From contig PLIU01000512.1 of the NCBI GenBank assembly GCA_003140095.1, positions 1 through 45,654 on the forward strand: a stretch of 45,654 bases of DNA, given 5' to 3'. Origin of the DNA: Verrucomicrobiales bacterium. GTDB taxonomy: Bacteria; Verrucomicrobiota; Verrucomicrobiia; Limisphaerales; Palsa-1400. The notes below the pieces were generated by a model. It was not told the DNA's origin, searched no databases, and worked only from the letters and a program-made list of their open reading frames with translations. Positions 1-7,294 of the stretch are shown piece after piece; positions within the stretch are counted from its first letter, which is position 1, and every line of letters begins with the position of its first letter. The position numbers and the translations under genes are program-made.

Positions 1-1386
1 AGGGTCGAATCCGCCAAGTCGGGTTAAGGCCGCATTCAAGAGCGCGAGAGTTACCAGGACCATGATCAAGTGGACGATCCCGGTCAGCAGGTAGCCTGCA
101 AACACCCTTCGCCAGAAACCATACTCCATCTTGAAAAGCCGCCCGGCTTCCGCTGACAACTGGGGAATAAACCGCAGCCGCTGAAGGAGTGTCCACCAGA
201 TGAGGCTATAAATCGCCGCTGCCGCAATCAAACCTCCGATCGCTCCCAAATCCCACATTCCCGCCGCAAAGAGCCACGCCAGCAACCACCAACCAAAGGC
301 CGCCAGCCAGAAGCGCCGCAGCTTTTTGGCCTCCAACTCGGCCCCTGTTTCGCTTCCCGGCGCCGCGAAGTCGAAAGGAAGTCCTGCGGCCGCCTGACTT
401 GGCGTGGCGCGCTGCTCGGCGGCGTCCTTGGCCACCGACTCGACATCCGTCTTGACTTCGCTGACCTGCTGGTACCGCCGCGCCGGTTCGCGCTCCAAGG
501 CGCGCAAAACCACTTCATCCAGCCGCACATCGACCTGCACCTTTTTCGACGGCGGATCAAACCGGCCCATCGGAACTTCGCCGGTAAGCATCTCATAGAA
601 CACGACACCGAGGGAATAAATGTCCGCTCGATGGTCCACGCCTTGGGCGTTCTGGCGCTGTTCGGGCGCCATGTAGTTCAAAGTGCCCATCGCCGCCTGG
701 GACATGGTCAACGCCGTGTCCGGCGCGGTCCCCAGCAATTTAGCCAGGCCGAAATCAGCGATTTTGACCTGCCCCTTTTTGTTCAGAAGGATGTTCTCCG
801 GCTTAATGTCGCGATGGACAACTCCTTCGTCGTGCGCGTATTGGAGGGCGGTGCAAATCTGAACCACCAATTCCAGGGCCTGGCGCGGCGTGACGGTCTG
901 GTTGCTGAGCAACGAGCGCAAGTTCATTCCATCCACGTACTCCATGACAAAGTAATAATACTGGCCGGTCTGGCCAAAATCATAAACATCCACAATGCCC
1001 GGGTGATTGAGTTTGGCCAGGGCCTTGGCTTCCCGGCCGAAGCGCTCGGCAAAGGAGGGATGCTGCGCGGACTCCACGGGCAGGATTTTCAGGGCCACGA
1101 TTCGATCCAAACGCGGTTGGCGTGCTTTATAGACCATTCCCATGCCGCCCATGCCCAACAATTCCAGGATTTCCAACTGCGGGAAGTGCGCTGCCAATTG
1201 GGCCACGTCCGGCGGAACGCGGGTTCCCGGCGCCGCCTCGGCCAACGGGTTGATGTTGATGGTGGCGCGAGGGGCCTGCGGTTCGGTGCCCAAGGCAACT
1301 TTGGCCAAGCATTGCGGGCAAAGCCCTTCCGGGGCATTCACTGGCAGCGGCTGCCGGCATTGTTTGCAAATTCGCATTGTGTCCAT
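1..1386 (-). CDS. Serine/threonine protein kinase (3' end beyond window)
   Basis: An open frame of 462 codons runs off the left edge. The N-terminus has a zinc-ribbon-like pair of cysteine motifs (CKQC and CPQC, residues about 7-27). A Hanks-type kinase domain follows: glycine loop GMGGMGMVYKAR near 79-90, lysine in VALK (K100), catalytic HRDIKPEN (H191-R192-D193), DFG (D211) and an APE motif. After the kinase domain there are at least two hydrophobic, probably membrane-spanning stretches, so it is likely a membrane-anchored receptor-type kinase. ATG at 1386 or 1377 is possible; a stop lies five codons upstream of 1386. It lies downstream of an ECF sigma factor on the same strand, a pairing common in Planctomycetes and Verrucomicrobia. 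Its substrate and the C-terminal sensor part are not visible. Confidence 0.93.
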   Translation of the reverse strand, partial: MDTMRICKQCRQPLPVNAPEGLCPQCLAKVALGTEPQAPRATININPLAEAAPGTRVPPDVAQLAAHFPQLEILELLGMGGMGMVYKARQPRLDRIVALKILPVESAQHPSFAERFGREAKALAKLNHPGIVDVYDFGQTGQYYYFVMEYVDGMNLRSLLSNQTVTPRQALELVVQICTALQYAHDEGVVHRDIKPENILLNKKGQVKIADFGLAKLLGTAPDTALTMSQAAMGTLNYMAPEQRQNAQGVDHRADIYSLGVVFYEMLTGEVPMGRFDPPSKKVQVDVRLDEVVLRALEREPARRYQQVSEVKTDVESVAKDAAEQRATPSQAAAGLPFDFAAPGSETGAELEAKKLRRFWLAAFGWWLLAWLFAAGMWDLGAIGGLIAAAAIYSLIWWTLLQRLRFIPQLSAEAGRLFKMEYGFWRRVFAGYLLTGIVHLIMVLVTLALLNAALTRLGGFDP

Positions 1387-1628
1387 ACGATTTTCTTTCG
1401 CTTAACGCACCTTCCACTTCTTACAGAAGCATTCTGCGGCAAAAGTAACAGGCCCGCCAACGCTTACCCGCCTTAGCTGCTTTTCGGCCGGATGACAAGG
1501 CTTGCTGACGATTTTTTCGTTGAGAACATCGACCCGTTGGGTCCTCCACCCCTGCCGGTGCCTCCGTGCCTCCACTAACAACGCGGCGCGGACTTGCCAG
1601 AGTGTGCTTTGTGAGGCGGAATTCTTGG

Positions 1629-1946
1629 ATGAAGAATGAGTTCGTCTTTCAAATCGAACAGGATGAAGACATGCTGGTGGCGACCTGTCACGAACCGGAA
1701 ATGGCCACTCAGGGAGAGAATCTGGACGAACTTCTAGCCATGATCCGCGATCTCATTCGCTCTCGTTTTGATGCGGGCGACGAACGTCTGGCCTGGCCGA
1801 TCCGTCTGCATTTTCTCCACGATCCCGTATTGTCCACCCACTGGCTTGAAACTGCAAAGATAACAGCTCCTCTCCCACTCACCCGCCCAAGGCGCGCAAC
1901 ACCTCGCGCAACTCGTCCTCAATCTGGGACGGGTGGGCCACGGTAG
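1629..1946 (+). CDS. HicB-like small protein (antitoxin-fold family)
   Basis: A 105-residue product starting MKNEFVFQIEQDED. The first about 65 residues match the partial RNase-H-like fold of the HicB/UPF0150 family: a beta strand, the ATCHEPEMATQGENLDEL segment, a helix (MIRDLIRSRF) and a closing strand ending IRLHFLHD. Family members usually stop just after this strand; here about 35 extra, proline- and arginine-rich residues follow and overlap the 3' end of the convergent sigma-factor gene by 68 bp, so the natural stop may have been lost. No HicA toxin is visible next to it, so it may be an orphan. The ATG at 1629 is preferred because the family similarity begins there; an earlier in-frame ATG at 1566 adds an unrelated arginine-rich leader. 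Confidence 0.65.
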   Translation: MKNEFVFQIEQDEDMLVATCHEPEMATQGENLDELLAMIRDLIRSRFDAGDERLAWPIRLHFLHDPVLSTHWLETAKITAPLPLTRPRRATPRATRPQSGTGGPR

Positions 1947-2640
1947 CGGCGATCTCGCAGCGAATCGCCTCCCGATAGCGCTGGCGCAGCCGATGCACCG
2001 CCATTTTGACCGCCGCCTCGCTGGTCTCCAATCTTGCGGCCAACGCGGCATACGCGATGGTTCCCCGGCCTTCCGTCAGCGTCTGCTTGAGTTGCTCGAA
2101 CCACGCTTCCTTGCCGGCGGCGGCATACTCGCCGCGCAACCGCGCCAGCGCCTGGGCCAGCATCGCCGAGGCCCAGCGCCTTTGGAAAATGACTTCCGGC
2201 GTGACGTTTTGCGCCGGCTCGAAGCCGCAATGGCTTTCCGCGTTATGAAAATCAATCGGCACAAAGGAGCGGCCGCCACCCCGTTTTTGCGCCCGCTGCT
2301 TGTCGCGTTCGTTGGCCAGAAAGTGTTTAAGGGCAGCCAGCATGAACGATCGGAACCGGCCCTTGGCCTCATCCACCACCGCCAGATAATCCTTGTCCAG
2401 AAACCGCGCGAAAAATTCCTGCGTCAAATCCTGCGCGTCGTGCGGGCTTTCCCCCAGTCGCCGTACGTAGGCGTAAAGGGGAGGCCAATAAACGCGGCAC
2501 AAGCTTTCCAGAGCGTCGGCGGCATCCCCGGGCCTTTGCTTGTTCATGGCCGAGCGGATGACGCTCCAGTGCGTCTCTCCAAATCGCGCCACCGTCGGCG
2601 AACCGCCCTGACGGGGATTCTCGGAATGCGAAGCCGGCAT
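1879..2640 (-). CDS. ECF-type RNA polymerase sigma factor
   Basis: A 253-residue sigma-70-family protein. Region 2 is recognisable around residues 45-100 (SLCRVYWPPLYAYVRR, then DAQDLTQEFFARFL and GRFRSFMLAALKHFLANE). Region 4 is near 190-235, where a helix-turn-helix is read in YAALAARLETSEAAVKMAVHRLR. An insert between the two regions contains a conserved-looking RSFVPIDF segment, as in the long ECF proteins of Verrucomicrobia and Planctomycetes that start around a THWSV motif (present here at about residues 24-28). There is no anti-sigma gene beside it; the Ser/Thr kinase downstream on the same strand is a plausible regulatory partner (inference). The gene tail overlaps the convergent HicB-like gene. 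Confidence 0.9.
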   Translation of the reverse strand: MPASHSENPRQGGSPTVARFGETHWSVIRSAMNKQRPGDAADALESLCRVYWPPLYAYVRRLGESPHDAQDLTQEFFARFLDKDYLAVVDEAKGRFRSFMLAALKHFLANERDKQRAQKRGGGRSFVPIDFHNAESHCGFEPAQNVTPEVIFQRRWASAMLAQALARLRGEYAAAGKEAWFEQLKQTLTEGRGTIAYAALAARLETSEAAVKMAVHRLRQRYREAIRCEIAATVAHPSQIEDELREVLRALGG

Positions 2641-2809
2641 GTCTGATAGTTGACTAACCCGGCGGAAAACTCTATCTTTTAAATTAAAGCTGGATGAATT
2701 CCTCGGCCACGAAAAGCTTTCGTAACCGCTTCAGGAATCTTCCTCCAGAAGTCGGATTCTTGCGGTTTGGTTTGCTTCCTGGGGGCCGGTGTGTGTAAAG
2801 TAGGGTTTC

Positions 2810-3778
2810 ATGGATGCTATTAATCATCAGGTTCCGACTCGCCCGCCGACGGAACCGCAGCCGTCTTTCTCGACGGAGTTCCAGGATTATTGGGCGCGCG
2901 TGCCGGATAAATGGCTCTTTTTGACGATGTTGGCCGGCTGGTGCGTGCTGTTTCAATTTGTTGGCATCAGTTCGTTTAATTTCGGGACCACGGAGCCGTC
3001 TCTGTTTGAATGGCTGTACAACGCCTGGAATACGCCGGCGATGGATTGCGGGCACGGGATATTGATGCCGTTTGTGGTGGCGATTTTGTTTTGGGTGAAG
3101 CGGCGGGAACTGGCGGCTTCGATAGCGGATGTTTGGTGGCCGGGGTTGGCGATAGTGGGGATGGCTCTGCTGATTCATGTCCTGGGGTTCTTGGCGCAGC
3201 AGCCGCGGGTTTCGATGATCGCGCTGTTTATAGGTTTCTACGGGTTGATCGGCGTGGTTTGGGGGTGGCGGACCATGTGGGTGAGTACCTTTCCGATGGT
3301 CCTGTTTGCGTTTTGCATGCCGCTGGGAAATTTTGCAGAGGTGGTTACGTTGCGGTTGCGGATGGTATCGGTGACATTGACGCGGATGATCTGCCACGAG
3401 GTGTTGGACATTGATGTGGTGCAAATAGGGACGAAGTTGCTGGATGCAAAAGGAAAGTTCGATTTTGATGTGGCGGCGGCGTGCAGTGGCATCCGCGGTT
3501 TGGTGGCATCTCTGGCGGTGGCGACGGTTTTTGCGATGCTCGCTGTGCGGTCGATCTGGAAACGGGGCTTGATGCTGCTCTCGACGGTTCCGCTGGCGAT
3601 TTTCGGCAATGTATTGCGGTTGACGGTGGTGGTTCTGATCGGGCAGGCCTACGGGCAGACCTCGGCCAAGTGGGTGCATGACTGGTTTGGGTATGTAACG
3701 TATCTGTTGGTGAACATTGGTTTGTTGTTGGTGCTGGCGCACTGGCTGAGGGAGAAACCTTCCCCGAAAAGCCCATGA
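2810..3778 (+). CDS. Exosortase (exosortase/archaeosortase family)
   Basis: A 322-residue polytopic membrane protein with about eight hydrophobic segments. It carries the three exosortase catalytic signatures: Cys225 in AAACSGIRGL, Arg270 in GNVLRLTVV and His290 in WVHDWFGY. Family knowledge: exosortases are transpeptidase-like inner-membrane enzymes that cleave C-terminal PEP-CTERM-type signals and hand proteins to the envelope; they are usually linked to exopolysaccharide loci. The stop codon overlaps the start of the EpsI-like gene as ATGA, so the two are translationally coupled. The sugar transferase and the UDP-sugar enzyme downstream support a role in matrix or surface-layer assembly. 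A short TAGGG stretch lies about 8 nt before the ATG. The exosortase subtype cannot be assigned by eye. Confidence 0.93.
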   Translation: MDAINHQVPTRPPTEPQPSFSTEFQDYWARVPDKWLFLTMLAGWCVLFQFVGISSFNFGTTEPSLFEWLYNAWNTPAMDCGHGILMPFVVAILFWVKRRELAASIADVWWPGLAIVGMALLIHVLGFLAQQPRVSMIALFIGFYGLIGVVWGWRTMWVSTFPMVLFAFCMPLGNFAEVVTLRLRMVSVTLTRMICHEVLDIDVVQIGTKLLDAKGKFDFDVAAACSGIRGLVASLAVATVFAMLAVRSIWKRGLMLLSTVPLAIFGNVLRLTVVVLIGQAYGQTSAKWVHDWFGYVTYLLVNIGLLLVLAHWLREKPSPKSP

Positions 3779-4536
3779 ACAAATGCAAGTGGCTGGTTCT
3801 GGCGGCAGCCTTGGGCATGATGGCGGCAACGGGAGCTTCCCTGGCGAAAGTTCACCAGCGCCTGCGCTTGGGCCCGCCGGGGGTGAGGGTGGGGCCGGAG
3901 CCGTTATACGATGTGCTTGGTCAATTGGTCGCGCGGCAAAGCGTGCTCTTGCCGGATGAGGTTTTGGGGTGCAGGGGCACCAACATTCCGGTGACGCAGG
4001 CGGAGTTGGATGATTTGCCCAAGGACACGACTTTCGGGCGCAAGTACTATCAGAAGGATAATTTCGCCGTGGTCGCCAGCGTGGTGTTGATGGGAACCGA
4101 CCGCACCAGCATCCATGATCCGCATTATTGCCTGGAGGCGGCAGATTGGCAGATTGAGAAGACCGAGCGGGTTCTCTTGCCGATGGACCGTCCCTATCCT
4201 TACGATCTGCACGCGCTGAAGTTGACGGCTTTCCGGGCGGCGGAGAATGACTACAAAGTGCCGATCCAGATGCAAGGGATTTATGTCTATTGGTTCGTCA
4301 CGGCCGACCGCCTCACAGCGGAAAAGGGCGCACGGATGTGGTCCATCGCCCGGACGATGTTGGAGAAGGGGGTCTTGGAGCGCTGGGCGTATATTTCGTA
4401 TTTTGTGACTTGCCTTCCGGGCGAGGAGCAAGCCACATTTGCGCAACTGGAACGATTCATCCGGGCGTCCGCTCCGGAATTTCAAACTGTCGCCGGCCAG
4501 CCTTCCGCGGCGCGTCTGCCGGTCGCCGCGCGCTAG
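3775..4536 (+). CDS. Exosortase-associated EpsI-family protein
   Basis: A 253-residue protein with one N-terminal hydrophobic segment (residues about 5-24, signal peptide or anchor) followed by a soluble domain. The segment TSIHDPHYCLEAADW corresponds to the histidine/cysteine-containing motif of the EpsI (DUF3485) family, and the later stretch IYVYWFVTADRLTAEKG fits the family core. EpsI-like domains occur either fused to the C-terminus of exosortases or, as here, as a separate adjacent protein; their exact job is not established. The gene begins inside the exosortase stop codon (4-bp overlap). The C-terminal about 20 residues are alanine/arginine-rich and of low complexity. Confidence 0.85.
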   Translation: MNKCKWLVLAAALGMMAATGASLAKVHQRLRLGPPGVRVGPEPLYDVLGQLVARQSVLLPDEVLGCRGTNIPVTQAELDDLPKDTTFGRKYYQKDNFAVVASVVLMGTDRTSIHDPHYCLEAADWQIEKTERVLLPMDRPYPYDLHALKLTAFRAAENDYKVPIQMQGIYVYWFVTADRLTAEKGARMWSIARTMLEKGVLERWAYISYFVTCLPGEEQATFAQLERFIRASAPEFQTVAGQPSAARLPVAAR

Positions 4537-4602
4537 GAACCATGTCGTGACCTGCCCAAAAATGTTCTACTCCTGCCGATGAGTGATGGATTTTAAGTCG
4601 AT

Positions 4603-6045
4603 ATGTTGCTTCGTGACCGCCAGTTCCGCGTCAAAGTAAATCAGCTTATTGATGGAGTCCTTTTCGCGCTGGGGCTATGGCTGGCTTGGGGGATCCGGTT
4701 TTATTGGACTAAGTCTGGACCCGAAGGGGTGGACGCGATATTCGGGCACAAGGCGGCGGAGGCGATTTTTAGGCACAGAGAGGTGGACGCGATTTCGCCG
4801 TTCAGTGATTATTTGTGGCTGTTTTTGGTGGTCATTCCGATGGCCCCTCTGGTGGTGGAATGGCAGGGTTTTTACGAGCGCTCGATCTTTTCTTCAGTCA
4901 AACAGATGGCGTGGCAATTGGCCAAGGCCTGCTTTATCTCCGTGGTCGGGTTGATGGTGATTGATGTCATGTTAAAGAGGGAGGCGGCGCGCGCGGTGTT
5001 TGTTCTCTTTGGTTTTTGCAGCTTTGGGTTGATGTTCGTCAAGGAGGAGATGGTGCGCGTGGCCTTCAAGACCAAGCTGGGTCAGGCAAAATTCAAGCGC
5101 CGCATCATCCTGGCGGGAGCGGCTGAAGACACCCGCCGGCTGCTGGCCGACATTGCGAAGCGGATGGAGGAGTTGGAGGTGGTGGGGGAGTTCGATCTAA
5201 ACGCCAGACCCATCGAGGAATTGGTGACCGCCTTGCACGAACACTCCATCAACGCGGTCGTGATCGCGGCGCGGCAGACGTTTTTCGACCGAGTGGAACG
5301 GGCGATCCGGGCCTGCGAATTGGAGGGGATCGAATGCTGGCTGCTGGCGGATTTCTTCGAGACTAAAATATCGGAGACGAGCGTGGACCGTTTCTACGGC
5401 CGTCCGGTGCTGGTGTTTCGTTGTGGCACGGGGACCTCGTGGCCGCGGCTGATCAAGGAAATCCTGGACCTGGCGGGAGCGATGGTGGCCGTGGTGGTGT
5501 TGGCGCCGGTCATGCTGGCGGCGGCCATCGCCATCAAGATGACCTCGCGCGGGCCGGTGCTCTTCCGCCAGGAGCGGGCGGGTTTGAACGGCAAACCATT
5601 TGTCATGTATAAGTTTCGTTCCATGGTCACCAACGCGGAGCAATTGAAGCAGGAGTTGGAGCGTTTGAATGAAATGTCGGGGCCGGTCTTCAAGGTGACC
5701 GACGATCCGCGCGTGACAAAGGTCGGGCGGGTGCTGCGCAAAAGAAGTATCGACGAATTTCCCCAATTGTTCAATGTGCTGCGCCTGGAGATGAGTCTGG
5801 TCGGACCGCGGCCGCTTCCCTTGGACGAGGTCAGACGCTTCGACGACTTGTCGCATCGCCGGCGCCTGAGCGTACGGCCCGGGCTGACCTGCACCTGGCA
5901 GGTGTCGGGGCGCAATGACGTGAAGGAATTCAAGGATTGGGTCAGGATGGACCTGGAGTACATCGATAAGTGGTCCTTGTGGCTGGACATTAAGATACTC
6001 TGGCGCACTATCTGGGTCGTGCTCCTCGGCAAGGGAGCGCGCTGA
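4603..6045 (+). CDS. Polyprenyl-phosphate sugar-1-phosphate transferase
   Basis: A 480-residue member of the WbaP/EpsE-type polyprenyl glycosylphosphotransferases. The N-terminal third has about four membrane segments (residues about 13-145), followed by a Rossmann-like CoA-binding-type domain (about 160-270), another membrane helix near 290-310, and the bacterial sugar transferase domain. The catalytic part shows FRQERAGLNGKPF, YKFRSMVTNAE, DPRVTKVGRVLRK, SIDEFPQLFNVL, MSLVGPRP and RPGLTCTWQVSGRN, all standard family blocks. It should transfer a hexose-1-phosphate from a UDP-sugar to undecaprenyl phosphate at the inner membrane, starting a surface polysaccharide repeat unit. The N-terminal loop has a small internal duplication (VDAIFGHK and VDAISPFS). 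It sits between exosortase/EpsI and a UDP-sugar enzyme. Confidence 0.93.
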   Translation: MLLRDRQFRVKVNQLIDGVLFALGLWLAWGIRFYWTKSGPEGVDAIFGHKAAEAIFRHREVDAISPFSDYLWLFLVVIPMAPLVVEWQGFYERSIFSSVKQMAWQLAKACFISVVGLMVIDVMLKREAARAVFVLFGFCSFGLMFVKEEMVRVAFKTKLGQAKFKRRIILAGAAEDTRRLLADIAKRMEELEVVGEFDLNARPIEELVTALHEHSINAVVIAARQTFFDRVERAIRACELEGIECWLLADFFETKISETSVDRFYGRPVLVFRCGTGTSWPRLIKEILDLAGAMVAVVVLAPVMLAAAIAIKMTSRGPVLFRQERAGLNGKPFVMYKFRSMVTNAEQLKQELERLNEMSGPVFKVTDDPRVTKVGRVLRKRSIDEFPQLFNVLRLEMSLVGPRPLPLDEVRRFDDLSHRRRLSVRPGLTCTWQVSGRNDVKEFKDWVRMDLEYIDKWSLWLDIKILWRTIWVVLLGKGAR

Positions 6046-6057
6046 CCCTTTTCAATT

Positions 6058-7020
6058 ATGGCCAAAAAAGGCGCAATCAAGAAGACGCAGCCCAGGTCGG
6101 TCGTGACCGGCGGGGCGGGATTCTTAGGCTCCCACCTGGTGGATTATCTGCTGGGGCGGGGGCACCATGTCGTGGCGTTGGACAATTTGGTCACCGGCAG
6201 CGTGGAGAACATCGAACATCTGGCGGGCCGCCCGGATTTCAGGTTTATCAAGCAGGACGTGACGGAATTTCTTTTTTTGGACGAACCGGTGGATTACGTA
6301 TGGCATTTTGCCTCGCCAGCCAGCCCGGTGGATTATCTGGAGTTGCCGATCCAGACCTTGAAGGTGGGGTCGTTAGGGACGCACAAGGCACTGGGGCTGG
6401 CCAAGCACAAGGGGGCACGCTTCTTGCTGGCTTCGACCTCCGAGATTTACGGGGACCCGCTGGTGCATCCGCAACGGGAGGATTACTGGGGGAATGTGAG
6501 CACCATCGGGCCGCGGGGCTGCTACGATGAGTCCAAGAGGTTTGCCGAGGCATTGGCCATGGCCTACCACCGGCAACATGGCATTGAGACCAAGATCGTG
6601 CGGATCTTCAACACCTACGGGCCGCGCATGCGGTTGCACGACGGGCGGGTGGTGCCCGCGTTTATCGGGCAGGCGCTGGCCGGCCAGCCGCTGACGGTCT
6701 TTGGCAAGGGCGAACAGACGCGCAGCTTTTGTTACTGCTCGGATTTGATCGAGGGCATTTATCGTTTGATGATGAGCCGGGGCAACGAGCCGGTCAATAT
6801 CGGCAATCCGGTCGAGCTGACGGTGCTGGAATTTGCGCGCGAGATCATCCGCGCCACCGGTTCCCGCAGCAAGATCGTCTTCCGCCCGCTGCCGCAGGAT
6901 GATCCGCGGCAGCGCCGTCCGGACATAGGCCGGGCCAGGACGCTTTTGGGGTGGGAACCGCAGGTGCCGTTGGCGGAGGGTATTGTCAAGACTATTGAGT
7001 ATTTTCGGGGCCGGAGCTGA
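6058..7020 (+). CDS. UDP-glucuronate decarboxylase-like NAD-dependent epimerase
   Basis: A 320-residue extended short-chain dehydrogenase. The NAD-binding motif is [10 protein letters not shown] (residues about 18-27). The catalytic tyrosine and lysine are in YDESK (Y156, K160), with the upstream serine in [12 protein letters not shown]. The segments [21 protein letters not shown] and [13 protein letters not shown] are characteristic of the UDP-xylose synthase/UDP-glucuronate decarboxylase branch. The expected reaction is UDP-glucuronate to UDP-xylose with loss of CO2, feeding the polysaccharide started by the transferase 12 bp upstream; a related 4,6-dehydratase or epimerase activity cannot be excluded. 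The gene is followed by a strong hairpin. Confidence 0.88.
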   Translation: MAKKGAIKKTQPRSVVTGGAGFLGSHLVDYLLGRGHHVVALDNLVTGSVENIEHLAGRPDFRFIKQDVTEFLFLDEPVDYVWHFASPASPVDYLELPIQTLKVGSLGTHKALGLAKHKGARFLLASTSEIYGDPLVHPQREDYWGNVSTIGPRGCYDESKRFAEALAMAYHRQHGIETKIVRIFNTYGPRMRLHDGRVVPAFIGQALAGQPLTVFGKGEQTRSFCYCSDLIEGIYRLMMSRGNEPVNIGNPVELTVLEFAREIIRATGSRSKIVFRPLPQDDPRQRRPDIGRARTLLGWEPQVPLAEGIVKTIEYFRGRS

Positions 7021-7039
7021 GGGAAACGAAAGTTTGGTT

Positions 7040-7074
7040 GCGGCATTTTCACGCATTATGCGTGAGAATGCTGC
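7040..7074 (+). terminator. Near-perfect hairpin after the glycan operon
   Basis: A 35-nt inverted repeat: two 17-nt arms pair throughout, with two G-U type positions, around a single central base. It lies 20 bp after the stop codon of the UDP-sugar enzyme. It is not followed by a good U-tract (CTAAAAATGG), so it may be a weak or factor-assisted terminator or a transcript-stabilising stem. The remaining 220 bp up to 7295 hold no recognisable gene or riboswitch. Confidence 0.5.
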
Positions 7075-7294
7075 CTAAAAATGGCCGATACGCGACGAGC
7101 GGGCTGGATCACCCTTGTCAACAGGGCGGCTAAGGATAGGCTCGGCGCTGGCACATAGCAAGCTATGGGGAAGATTCTTGATCAAAATGATTGACCATTT
7201 ATTGGATTTGCAGTAACTAGCACGAGCTTTTAAAAATGACTAAGCCCTGGACCCAAAGCAAGCGATCTAATCACCCCTCGCACCGGCACAACCT

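Noticed and set aside
631-1476. 281-codon plus-strand frame at the left edge
   Set aside because: It is antisense to an unmistakable Hanks-type kinase on the minus strand that runs off the window edge.
2684-3829. 381-codon minus-strand frame opposite the exosortase gene
   Set aside because: The plus strand encodes an exosortase with all catalytic residues; the antisense product is a histidine/proline/arginine-rich artefact.
7075-7294. Possible riboswitch or promoter before the PilM-like gene
   Set aside because: A TTGACC at 7191 could be a -35 box, but the matching -10 position (TAACTA) is poor, and no c-di-GMP or other riboswitch core could be matched.
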